Assembly: GCA_937924555.1 (NCBI GenBank)
Contig: CALDSN010000039.1
Coordinates: 1 to 22,549, forward strand
Direction of reading: 5' to 3'
DNA length: 22,549 bases
Origin: an uncultured bacterium
GTDB taxonomy: Bacteria; Cloacimonadota; Cloacimonadia; Cloacimonadales; Cloacimonadaceae
The translations under genes and the position numbers were made by a program. Below the pieces are notes generated by a model, which saw only the letters and a program-made list of their open reading frames with translations, was not told where the DNA came from and searched no databases. Within the stretch, counting starts at the first letter, position 1. Each line of letters opens with the position of its first letter. Below are positions 7,988 through 14,851 of this stretch, one piece after another.

Positions 7988-8274
7988 ATAAGATGGCGTT
8001 AATCATCTGCAATGTAAGCTCTCTGGAGGCTATAACGCAGCTTGTGAAGCAAACCCAAACAGAATTCTATCAAATAGTTATGCCCACGACAGGCATTCTA
8101 CCATTTGGCGAACCACGCATGAATAATGCTATATGGCCCGGCTATTCAGTCTGCCTTATGTTAAAAGCAGAGGCAGAAGAGCTTACGAAGCTGAAGGCAT
8201 TAGTCCAAAAGTATAACGAAGATTGCCCCAGCCCGGATGAGCAAGCTGTGATGGAAAGCTGGTCCATAGACTAA
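7984..8274 (+). CDS. small PII-like protein linked to the RND pump
   Basis: A 96-residue soluble protein with no signal peptide or membrane segment. The pattern is strand (MALIICNV), helix (SLEAITQLVKQT), a long strand-loop-strand (EFYQIVMPTTGI, then GYSVCLMLKAE) and helix (EAEELTKLKALVQKYNED), as in ferredoxin-like PII-type signalling folds. The loop motif GEPRMNNAIWPG resembles that of small PII-like proteins encoded beside transporters; I recall such families but could not search. Its ATG overlaps the pump's TGA, so it is translated with the pump, and a terminator follows at 8313. A role in sensing or modulating the pump is inference. The gene is clearly real; the family is moderately certain. 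Confidence 0.65.
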   Translation: MNKMALIICNVSSLEAITQLVKQTQTEFYQIVMPTTGILPFGEPRMNNAIWPGYSVCLMLKAEAEELTKLKALVQKYNEDCPSPDEQAVMESWSID

Positions 8275-8312
8275 ACACAAAATCCCCACTTCCTCAACAT
8301 ATCCCTCACATG

Positions 8313-8347
8313 AAGAGATGACAGCCCCAAAGCTGTCATCTCTTTTT
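8313..8347 (+). terminator. intrinsic terminator of the efflux operon
   Basis: A perfect 13-bp stem, AAGAGATGACAGC paired with GCTGTCATCTCTT, closes a six-base loop (CCCAAA), and the stem runs directly into a run of five T. It lies 39 bases after the stop of the PII-like gene, so it should end the tetR-to-PII transcript. Read from the other strand it lacks a T-run. Confidence 0.92.
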
Positions 8348-8352
8348 CATCG

Positions 8353-8470
8353 AGCATCAAACGAACAAACACCAAGCTCTTCCCACCCGATTCCCGGACG
8401 ATTCCCGGACAAAGTCCGGGAATCTAATGGGAATCTCCTCGTAAATGATTGGTGTTTGTTCGTTTATGCT
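8353..8470. repeat. nested palindrome with 11-bp tandem and inverted units
   Basis: An outer inverted repeat pairs 8353-8375 with 8449-8470 (AAACGAACAAACACCAA against its complement; one extra C in the left arm). Inside it the 11-bp unit GATTCCCGGAC occurs twice in tandem (8389-8399, 8400-8410), followed by AAA, its exact inverse GTCCGGGAATC (8414-8424) and a half-matching inverse ending GGGAATC (8425-8435). RNA or single-stranded DNA would fold into a long compound hairpin. It lies between the convergent efflux and ADP-ribosyltransferase operons, just after the intrinsic terminator. The ends do not match integron attC boxes, and no insertion-sequence ends or target duplication were recognised. 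Confidence 0.85.
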
Positions 8471-8530
8471 TTAGTGAGAATGGCATGGAAATGGAGGGTA
8501 CAAAGGGGAGAAGAGGATGCTTAAACTATT

Positions 8531-9607
8531 CTATTTGAATAGCTTGGCAATGGTTTCAAGGCTTTGGCTTATGCCAAAACGGGAGAGATAATAGGCTCCA
8601 GCCAAAACACTCCAGGAGAATACAATTGCCCATACTCCTCCGGCACTGCCTGTCCAAAGGGATAAACCTCCCCAGATGCGTTTTGGCATATCGTTCTTTA
8701 GCACACAGATGGGGCGTGCCCGCCAAGTGCGAACATATTTGCCGGCTAATCCGGGTTGCACCAGACAGTATTCGAACCACTGGGCATAGCTGTGGTCTCT
8801 CCAATGCTCGATGCTGCGGTAGGGGAAGGGTAATCCGTTGCTGATGCCTGCGCCGTCGTTGCCAATCTTTTTGCGTAAGCGTCGGGGTAAAGTAGCAGAG
8901 TTACGGCAGGGAAACACTGTTACCCGGGCGCAGATGAGGGCGCGGTCTTTACCTTGGGCGTAATGTTCAGCGGTTTTGCGGTAGAAACCGAAGTATATTC
9001 CGCTTCCGGCATAGTCTCCTCCGCCAACTAACCATCTGCCTTCCTGGGCAATGTTGGTGGCAATACCTTTGAAGGAAGTGCCATGATACATGGTGTAGGT
9101 GGGGAACACGATGTCCACTCCCGTCATCAAGATGCCTTCCAGAAGGGCTGCACCGTTGCGTTTGAAGACGTTGAACAGCCTTTTGGGGAAGTAGATGAAC
9201 CATGCTTTAATGCCGCGATAACTGCCATACTTCAGGCGAGGGTGGAGCCATTCGGAGATGCTGTCGCAAAATATCACTGACCAATATAGCACGATGTTGA
9301 AATATAAAGCGTTTATCAAGCGGAGAGGACAAAGGATAAGGTGCATCAATAGCCACCACACGGGAGCAATAAAGCTGTATCGTAGCAGGCTGAATACCCA
9401 TGCAGCTCTGCTGCTTGAAGGGTCTGTCCATGTGTCCCGAAGCGGATTGTAGAGCGTCCATTGCAGCCAGTTCAGCAGCAAGAAGGGGTAACGTAAGAAC
9501 CAAACTATGTCTCTAAGGATAAAAACCAGCAGCAAGAAGGCAAAGAGTCCGATGCCACACCATAGCAATCCCGATCCCCCCGAAGCAAGCAGTTGGGCGA
9601 GGTTCAT
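8531..9607 (-). CDS. membrane protein with predicted PARP-like ADP-ribosyltransferase domain
   Basis: A 358-residue protein in three parts. Residues 1-150 carry several hydrophobic helices (about 13-31, 70-92 and 98-114, possibly also 41-55). Residues 170-305 form a soluble domain. A C-terminal hydrophobic helix lies at about 312-341. The soluble domain has the order of motifs seen in PARP/diphtheria-toxin-type ADP-ribosyltransferases: MYHGTSFKGIATNIAQEG (H175), AGSGIYFGFYRKTAEHYA (Y205) and FEYCLVQPG (E279), giving an H-Y-E triad. If active it would transfer ADP-ribose from NAD+, with the domain at the membrane face. The assignment comes from motif reading only. It is the last gene of a leftward three-gene unit; its ATG lies one base after the TetR stop with no good Shine-Dalgarno, so translation is probably coupled. 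Confidence 0.68.
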   Translation of the reverse strand: MNLAQLLASGGSGLLWCGIGLFAFLLLVFILRDIVWFLRYPFLLLNWLQWTLYNPLRDTWTDPSSSRAAWVFSLLRYSFIAPVWWLLMHLILCPLRLINALYFNIVLYWSVIFCDSISEWLHPRLKYGSYRGIKAWFIYFPKRLFNVFKRNGAALLEGILMTGVDIVFPTYTMYHGTSFKGIATNIAQEGRWLVGGGDYAGSGIYFGFYRKTAEHYAQGKDRALICARVTVFPCRNSATLPRRLRKKIGNDGAGISNGLPFPYRSIEHWRDHSYAQWFEYCLVQPGLAGKYVRTWRARPICVLKNDMPKRIWGGLSLWTGSAGGVWAIVFSWSVLAGAYYLSRFGISQSLETIAKLFK

Positions 9608-9608
9608 A

Positions 9609-10277
9609 CTAAGTATCAGATTTAGTTATACTGCTTATAGCCAAAGCTATTCCGTCCAATAATACATTCAAGCCGAAACAGAAATCTGCCTCCGCATCAT
9701 AACCCTGTGCCATCACAAGAGAGCTTGCTTCAAACAGAAAGGGATACAGGGACGAATCAAAACCTTGGGAGAATTCCTCTGCTAATTCTTCCCTTGTTCT
9801 TTCATCATCAGCCACATGCGATAATTGCAGGCAATAACCATAGATGTAGCTATCAATCAACGAGCTTACCTTCAATGCTAACTCGATGGGTAAGCCTGCT
9901 TTGCGCAGAATACCGAGGTAATTATTAAGATAAGCAAGGCGTTTTTCTCCGCTATGCACCTGCGCATCGATAACAAAGGGCAGCCAAGGATGGATGCGAA
10001 ACAGTTCCTTAGCTGCAATTGCTCTTTGTTGCACGATGCTTCGCCAATCATTGGACTGGGGATCAGCAACGGGATTTTCAAAGGATGTTAGGAGTTTGTC
10101 CGCCATGTAGGAAAGCAATTCTTCTTTAGTTTTGAAGTGATGATAAAGCGACATTGCTTGAATCCCCAGCTCAGCGGCAAGATTACGCATGGAGAGGGCG
10201 TTTATCCCACCTTTATCGGCAATGTCAATTGCTTTATCCGCAATACTGTCCTTGCTTAGTGGCGAACGCTTTGCCAT
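9609..10277 (-). CDS. TetR family transcriptional regulator
   Basis: A 222-residue regulator with an N-terminal TetR DNA-binding domain; the helix-turn-helix is at about residues 27-50 (ALSMRNLAAELGIQAMSLYHHF), which closely resembles the SLYHHFKTKEELL pattern of the TetR class proper. The C-terminal half resembles the all-helical tetracycline-repressor-type dimer domain; no ligand can be assigned. The start has AAAGGAG nine bases upstream. It sits 14 bases after the outer-membrane-type gene and one base before the ADP-ribosyltransferase-like gene, so all three should share a transcript. A perfect 15-bp palindrome upstream of the unit (10959-10973) is its likely operator. Confidence 0.92.
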   Translation of the reverse strand: MAKRSPLSKDSIADKAIDIADKGGINALSMRNLAAELGIQAMSLYHHFKTKEELLSYMADKLLTSFENPVADPQSNDWRSIVQQRAIAAKELFRIHPWLPFVIDAQVHSGEKRLAYLNNYLGILRKAGLPIELALKVSSLIDSYIYGYCLQLSHVADDERTREELAEEFSQGFDSSLYPFLFEASSLVMAQGYDAEADFCFGLNVLLDGIALAISSITKSDT

Positions 10278-10291
10278 GTTGTTTAGCTCCT

Positions 10292-10930
10292 TTAGAAAGT
10301 GTAATTCACTCCCAAGTATAGATTTGGCTCAAAGAGGAAGTAATTGTTCCACTTATCGTCCATAACCTTGAAAGCCTGAGGTACATTCGTGTCAATAGGC
10401 CAATATTGGCAATGAATTTGTGGCTCCAGATACACTCTTTCTTTGAACAATGAGACATGGTAGCCAAGATGATAGGAAGAATAGAGCTTGAAACCGCTTG
10501 CAATCTTCTTGTTATCTTCATCCAGATAGGTTATAAGCTGCGGTAGAATCTCCATGGCAGCAAAGAGACCTTTCCATAATCTGCGTTGATAAGTGAAGCC
10601 CACACCGGTCTCTCTCAGTCTTCCGGGGTAGTAATTCGCCTCATCAAACTCCAGTTGCTCTGCCATTGGCATACCCATGGGGGCAAACATCTTCCAGGTT
10701 GCCAGCTTTATTCCTACTTTATCTTTAGGGCTTATCTGATAGCCAATGTGTAGTTCGTAGTGGTGAGTATTGGTTTTCTCTTCGCCAAAGTTCATAAACG
10801 ATAAATAGGTGGTGCTGAAGCTCAACATGCGGGCTTTGTTCTCAGTGGTGACCGAGCTTAATGGTTCATTGGCGTTTAAAGCTGTGCATGCAAACACAGC
10901 TAACATGATGCTAAGTAGATGTTTAATCAT
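10292..10930 (-). CDS. exported outer-membrane-type beta-barrel protein, function unknown
   Basis: A 212-residue product with a signal peptide (MIKHLLSIMLAVFACTALNA). The mature part is rich in alternating hydrophobic/polar stretches with many aromatics (HHYELHIGYQISPKDKVGIKLATW, HLGYHVSLFKERVYLEPQI) and ends in LGVNYTF. A C-terminal phenylalanine after alternating strand residues is the usual outer-membrane barrel terminus. I do not recognise a specific family. The start is supported by AAAGGAG six bases upstream. It is the first gene of the unit containing the TetR regulator and the ADP-ribosyltransferase-like protein, so it is probably induced with them. Confidence 0.75.
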   Translation of the reverse strand: MIKHLLSIMLAVFACTALNANEPLSSVTTENKARMLSFSTTYLSFMNFGEEKTNTHHYELHIGYQISPKDKVGIKLATWKMFAPMGMPMAEQLEFDEANYYPGRLRETGVGFTYQRRLWKGLFAAMEILPQLITYLDEDNKKIASGFKLYSSYHLGYHVSLFKERVYLEPQIHCQYWPIDTNVPQAFKVMDDKWNNYFLFEPNLYLGVNYTF

Positions 10931-10958
10931 ATAAGTCTCCTTTAATGGTGCAACGATG

Positions 10959-10980
10959 CCTTACACTGTAAGGTTGTCAA
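10959..10980 (-). promoter_or_regulatory. TetR operator palindrome beside a TTGACA hexamer
   Basis: A perfect palindrome CCTTACA-C-TGTAAGG spans 10959-10973. A minus-strand TTGACA (10980-10975) ends one base before it and could be the -35 of the leftward unit; no good -10 is visible. The form matches operators of TetR regulators, and the only candidate is the TetR gene two positions downstream. The gap 10931-11160 is shared with the rightward gene at 11161, so the same site could influence both. A plus-strand TTGACA is at 11098-11103. Nothing else was recognised in the gap. Confidence 0.65.
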
Positions 10981-11160
10981 GTCATAAGTCACGCCATAAG
11001 CAGGGTTATTGTTCTCAGGTGTTGTATGAATATGGAGCTATCCGGCAGTTATATAAGAAGTTAACAACCATGCAGTCTCATGCTGTTTGCTTTTTGCTTG
11101 ACACCCTATGCCTTGCAAGACTTGGGTAACATAAGGTTAATGATGTATCCGGGAGCGATA

Positions 11161-11670
11161 ATGGAAAACGAAACCTTACACCATGATGATAAATCACCCA
11201 TAGATAAAAAGCACAGTCCCAAGAATAGTGTTAGGGGCATATACATTCTAAGCGGGTTGCTTGTTACAGTAATACTAGCAGGACTTGTATATTTCTTTGC
11301 TTTCTCTCATCGAAAAACACAGCAGAACGCTCTGTATGTGCAAACTGAAAGCTGGGATATTCCCGGTGGGCAGGGACGAAGTATTGTTATCAAACCAGAT
11401 AAGGCAAGCGAGCAGGATTTGTTTAGCTTGGGTGAGTTGCTGAAGCAGGAAAGCACTATCTACACTAATGCCTTCGTGTATGTGTATGATGATGCTGAAG
11501 CTGCACATTTACGGAAAGTTTGTATGGAGGGAAAGCCTACCCCGGAAGAAGCCTTGAAACATGATGAGCATTTCAAGGGTCTCTTCAGCAAGGTGGGTGA
11601 ACAAAAGAATGTGTTCGATGTCTTCTTTGCTGGCAGCAGGGGTAATAATAATAAGCGTTTAACTTTCTAA
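11161..11670 (+). CDS. single-pass membrane protein, function unknown
   Basis: The 169-residue product has a charged N-terminus, one membrane helix at about residues 26-48 (GIYILSGLLVTVILAGLVYFF) and a roughly 120-residue C-terminal domain, probably outside the cytoplasm, with SIVIKPDKASEQDLFSLGEL and FVYVYDDAEAAHLRKVCMEG. The start at 11161 is supported by GGGAG five bases upstream; the open frame extends back to 11080 without a comparable ribosome site. I recognise no family. It is transcribed away from the ADP-ribosyltransferase cassette and towards kdsD, and is probably a single-gene unit. Confidence 0.75.
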   Translation: MENETLHHDDKSPIDKKHSPKNSVRGIYILSGLLVTVILAGLVYFFAFSHRKTQQNALYVQTESWDIPGGQGRSIVIKPDKASEQDLFSLGELLKQESTIYTNAFVYVYDDAEAAHLRKVCMEGKPTPEEALKHDEHFKGLFSKVGEQKNVFDVFFAGSRGNNNKRLTF

Positions 11671-11699
11671 TCCGAGCTCATTCCTTCCTACCTGCCTGT

Positions 11700-11772
11700 T
11701 TGAATTACCTGATCATTACCTGATCATTGCATGTTTTGTCCGTAATGATTAGGTAATGATTATGCAATGATC
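11700..11772. repeat. three plus three inverted 11-bp repeat units
   Basis: In strict 11-base phase the left half reads TTGAATTACCT (11700), GATCATTACCT (11711) and GATCATTGCAT (11722). After a seven-base spacer the right half, read on the minus strand, gives GATCATTGCAT (11772-11762, identical to the third left unit), AATCATTACCT (11761-11751) and AATCATTACGG (11750-11740). The block can fold on itself. It lies between the convergent stop codons of the unknown membrane protein and kdsD, apart from the kdsD terminator. The rest of the gap 11671-11890 shows nothing else. Confidence 0.85.
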
Positions 11773-11830
11773 CCAAGAAAACACCATGGTCTCTATTCGA
11801 AAACTGCCTCATCCAAGCTATGTTTCCGGC

Positions 11831-11859
11831 AAAAAAAAGAGGCAGGTGCATACCTGCCT
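11831..11859 (-). terminator. intrinsic terminator of thrS-kdsD
   Basis: On the minus strand an 8-bp stem (AGGCAGGT paired with ACCTGCCT) with a four-base loop is followed by C and eight T. It begins about 32 bases after the kdsD stop, as expected for the end of the leftward transcript. Confidence 0.93.
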
Positions 11860-11890
11860 AATATTGTTCATCAAGTTATCCTGCTTGTAG

Positions 11891-12859
11891 TTAGATAACT
11901 CCGGCTTTGATGAGATCGTGCATATGGAGCATCCCCACGGGGTGCTTCTGCTCGTTCAAAACCGGAAGCATGGTGATGTTAAAGCTCTCCATCAGGTTCA
12001 GCGCACTAACTGCAAGTTCTTCAGGAGCTAAGTATTTGGGGTTAGCCGTCATGCACTCTGAGGCACAGAAGCTCAGTAAGCTGTCCCCCTTGGTCTGCAA
12101 CTGACGGCGGAGGTCTCCATCGGTAATCATACCACTAAGAATGCCGTTGCTATCAACCACTGCGGTGCAACCAAGCTTTTTGGATGTCATTTCCATAATC
12201 ACCGTGGACATTGGCGCACTTGCATCCACAATGGGTAAATCTGCTCCGCTATGCATGAGGTCACAAACTCTCAGCAACAGCTTCTTACCAATGCTACCCC
12301 CTGGATGGAACCTGGCAAAATCCTTCAATTGGAAGTTCTTCTGCTTCAAGAGAGCAATTGCCAAGGCATCACCCACCGCCAAAGCAACAGTGGTGGAGGA
12401 TGTCGGCACAATGCCCAATGGCTCGTATTCACGAGGGACACTGCAATCCAAAACCACTTCGGCATTCTTAGCAAGCTGTGAGGTTTGTGAGCCGGTGAGG
12501 GCAATAATCGGCACCTTATTGAATTTCAAAAAGGGGATGATAGAGATAAGCTCCTGGGAATTACCGCTGTTAGACACGGCAATTACCACATCGTCCTTGC
12601 CAATCATACCCAAATCGCCGTGAATCCCTTCCGCGGCATGCAGAAAGATAGAGCTTGTCCCGGTTGAGGCAAGGGTTGCGCTTATCTTGCGGGCTATGAT
12701 ACCAGTTTTGCCGATGCCTGTAAGCACCACTTTGCCTTTGCAATCCATCAACAGACGGAAGGCTTTCTCTATGGCAACGGGATTAAGCTGCTCCGCCACT
12801 TTAAGGATGGCGGAGGCTTCCAGCTTAAGTTCGTTTATTACTGCTTCAGCAATGTTCAT
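11891..12859 (-). CDS. kdsD: D-arabinose 5-phosphate isomerase, KpsF/GutQ family
   Basis: Interconverts D-ribulose 5-phosphate and D-arabinose 5-phosphate, the first committed step to KDO of the lipopolysaccharide inner core; cytosolic. The 322-residue length is normal. An N-terminal SIS domain (about 35-170) carries GIGKTGIIARKISATLASTG, HAAEGIHGDLGM and AVSNSGNSQE, followed by the family marker FARFHPGGSIGKKLL. Two CBS domains fill residues 200-320 (MITDGDLRRQL, MLHMHDLIKAG). Its ATG overlaps the thrS TGA (ATGA), so it is co-translated with thrS, an unusual pairing. Its presence argues for an outer membrane with KDO-containing lipopolysaccharide. A terminator follows. Confidence 0.93.
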   Translation of the reverse strand: MNIAEAVINELKLEASAILKVAEQLNPVAIEKAFRLLMDCKGKVVLTGIGKTGIIARKISATLASTGTSSIFLHAAEGIHGDLGMIGKDDVVIAVSNSGNSQELISIIPFLKFNKVPIIALTGSQTSQLAKNAEVVLDCSVPREYEPLGIVPTSSTTVALAVGDALAIALLKQKNFQLKDFARFHPGGSIGKKLLLRVCDLMHSGADLPIVDASAPMSTVIMEMTSKKLGCTAVVDSNGILSGMITDGDLRRQLQTKGDSLLSFCASECMTANPKYLAPEELAVSALNLMESFNITMLPVLNEQKHPVGMLHMHDLIKAGVI

Positions 12860-14760
12860 GCGTGGTTGTTGATGGTCTCTACTGCGGCATCTATGCTCAT
12901 TGCGCCAAGATCTCCCTTGGTATGCTGACGCAGGGTTACTTCGCCTTTCTCTGCTTCATTCTTGCCGATGATGCACATAAAGGGTATCTTTTTTAGTTCC
13001 GCTTCGCGAATCTTATAGCCCATCTTCTCACTGCGGGGATCAATCTCGCAGCGTAAGCCTAGCATCTGCAGCTTTTCCATCACTTCATTGGCATAATCCA
13101 ACTGTGCATCCGTGATGGGAATAAGCATTACCTGCACAGGGCATAGCCAAATGGGCAGGTTGCCACCGTGATACTCTAACAGAGTAGCAAAGAAGCGTTC
13201 CACCGAACCAAGCACGGCACGATGAATCATGAAGGGACGGTGAGGTGCGTTATCTGCGCCGATATATTGCATATTGAAGCGCTCCGGCAAGTTGAAGTCA
13301 AACTGAATAGTGGTGCACTGCCAGGCTCTGCCAATGGCATCCTTGATCTTTATATCAATCTTGGGACCATAGAAAGCACCGCCACCTTCATCCACACTAT
13401 ACTCCAAGCCAAGCTTGGTAAGCGATGCACCAAGGCTCTGGGTGGCTTTGTCCCAATCCTCTTTCTCACCCACAGAACCTTCCGGCTGAGTGGAAAGATA
13501 GATAAGGAAATCCTTGAAGCCAAAGTGCTTCAGCATATCCAGCGAGAACACAATCAGCTTCTCCACCTCTGCATCCATTTGCTCGGGAGTGCAGATGATA
13601 TGAGCATCATCCTGAGTAAAGCCCCGCACCCGCATTAAACCATGCAACACTCCGCTACGCTCAAAGCGATAAACGGTGCCCAGTTCTCCCAAACGCATAG
13701 GCAACTCACGATAGCTGTGACGGTTGGCGTTATAGATATGAATGTGGAAAGGGCAGTTCATGGGCTTAATATAATAGTCCTGATCTTCCACTTCCATGGC
13801 ACTATACATATTCTCCTTGTAAAAGCCCAGGTGACCGGAGGTCTGCCACAGGTTACTGCGCCCGACATGCGGGGTGTACACCAGCTTATAGCCTCTGCGC
13901 AGATGCTCTTCCTTCCAATAGCTCTCAATCAGGTGACGAATCATCGCCCCATTGGGATGCCAAAGCACCAAACCCGCACCAACTTCCTCATTGATGGAGA
14001 AGAGGTCAAGGTCTTTACCCAGCTTGCGATGGTCACGCTTTGCTGCTTCTTCCAGATACACCATATATTCGCTTAATTCTTTATTTGTGGGGAAGCTGAT
14101 GCCATAGATGCGCTTGAGCATCTTGTTCTTTTCATCCCCGCGCCAATATGCACCGGAGGTCTTAAGCAGCTTAACCGCTTTTATCTTGGAGGTATTGTGA
14201 ATGTGCGGTCCACGGCACAAATCAATGAAATCACCTTGGCGGTAACTGCTAATCACTTCGCCATCAGGTATTGCTTCCAGCAGCTCCAGCTTATAGCTTT
14301 CGCCCATATCTCCAAACAGCTTCAATGCTTCGGCTTTGCTCAGTTCGGTACGGGTGTAGGGGAGAGCCTGTGCGCTCAGTTCCTGCATGCACTTTTCTAT
14401 TTGCAACAGCTCTTCATCGGTGAAGCTGGCATCGCGGTCAAAATCATAATAAAAGCCTTGCTCAATGGCGGGACCAATGGTCACCAGCACATCCGGGAAA
14501 AGCTGCTTCACTGCTTGCGCCATCAAGTGCGCGGTGCTGTGCCAATACACCTCTTTACCTGTTTCACTCTTAAAGGTATGCAGCACCAAGCTTGCATCGC
14601 TCTCTATTATGTGACTAAGGTCAATCAGCTTGCCATCTAGTTCGGCACACACAGAGGCATCTGCCAAGCGAGGGCTGATATCCTCGGCAACTTGCAGGGC
14701 ACTCACAGCTTTGTCATATTGCCGGATACTTCCATCCGGCAGGGTGATGGATATATTCAT
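12856..14760 (-). CDS. thrS: threonyl-tRNA synthetase
   Basis: Class II synthetase charging tRNA-Thr. The 634-residue protein has, in order, an N-terminal TGS domain (ISITLPDGSIRQYD onwards), the editing domain with HSTAHLMAQAV and the CRGPH motif, the catalytic core with MNCPFHIHIY, RVRGFTQDDAHI and HRAVLGSVERF (zinc-binding Cys and His residues as in the family), and the C-terminal anticodon-binding domain. The frame opens at a TTG at 14772, but GGAG within that stretch is an ideal ribosome site for the ATG at 14760. It overlaps kdsD by four bases. A TTGACA embedded in the end of zntA could be its -35, so it may be transcribed alone as well as by read-through. Confidence 0.97.
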   Translation of the reverse strand: MNISITLPDGSIRQYDKAVSALQVAEDISPRLADASVCAELDGKLIDLSHIIESDASLVLHTFKSETGKEVYWHSTAHLMAQAVKQLFPDVLVTIGPAIEQGFYYDFDRDASFTDEELLQIEKCMQELSAQALPYTRTELSKAEALKLFGDMGESYKLELLEAIPDGEVISSYRQGDFIDLCRGPHIHNTSKIKAVKLLKTSGAYWRGDEKNKMLKRIYGISFPTNKELSEYMVYLEEAAKRDHRKLGKDLDLFSINEEVGAGLVLWHPNGAMIRHLIESYWKEEHLRRGYKLVYTPHVGRSNLWQTSGHLGFYKENMYSAMEVEDQDYYIKPMNCPFHIHIYNANRHSYRELPMRLGELGTVYRFERSGVLHGLMRVRGFTQDDAHIICTPEQMDAEVEKLIVFSLDMLKHFGFKDFLIYLSTQPEGSVGEKEDWDKATQSLGASLTKLGLEYSVDEGGGAFYGPKIDIKIKDAIGRAWQCTTIQFDFNLPERFNMQYIGADNAPHRPFMIHRAVLGSVERFFATLLEYHGGNLPIWLCPVQVMLIPITDAQLDYANEVMEKLQMLGLRCEIDPRSEKMGYKIREAELKKIPFMCIIGKNEAEKGEVTLRQHTKGDLGAMSIDAAVETINNHA

Positions 14761-14851
14761 ATTTGTCTCCAATACATACTTAAGTTCATCGTTAGCAAGT
14801 CAGCCATAATATGCCGTTACTCTAACTCTTTACTGCAAAAATGAAGCAAGG

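Noticed and set aside
8353..8470. Integron attC site
   Set aside because: The outer arms form an imperfect palindrome of suitable size, but the ends do not fit the RYYYAAC and GTTRRRY boxes, and no integrase or cassette array is present.
8318..8524. 68-residue plus-strand reading frame
   Set aside because: It runs through the terminator stem and the nested palindrome, has no ribosome site and no protein-like composition.
10292..11670. Phage or insertion-sequence remnant around the accessory cassette
   Set aside because: No transposase, integrase, target duplication or tRNA flank is visible.
11700..11772. CRISPR array
   Set aside because: Units are 11 bp, contiguous and partly inverted, without spacers; no cas genes are present.
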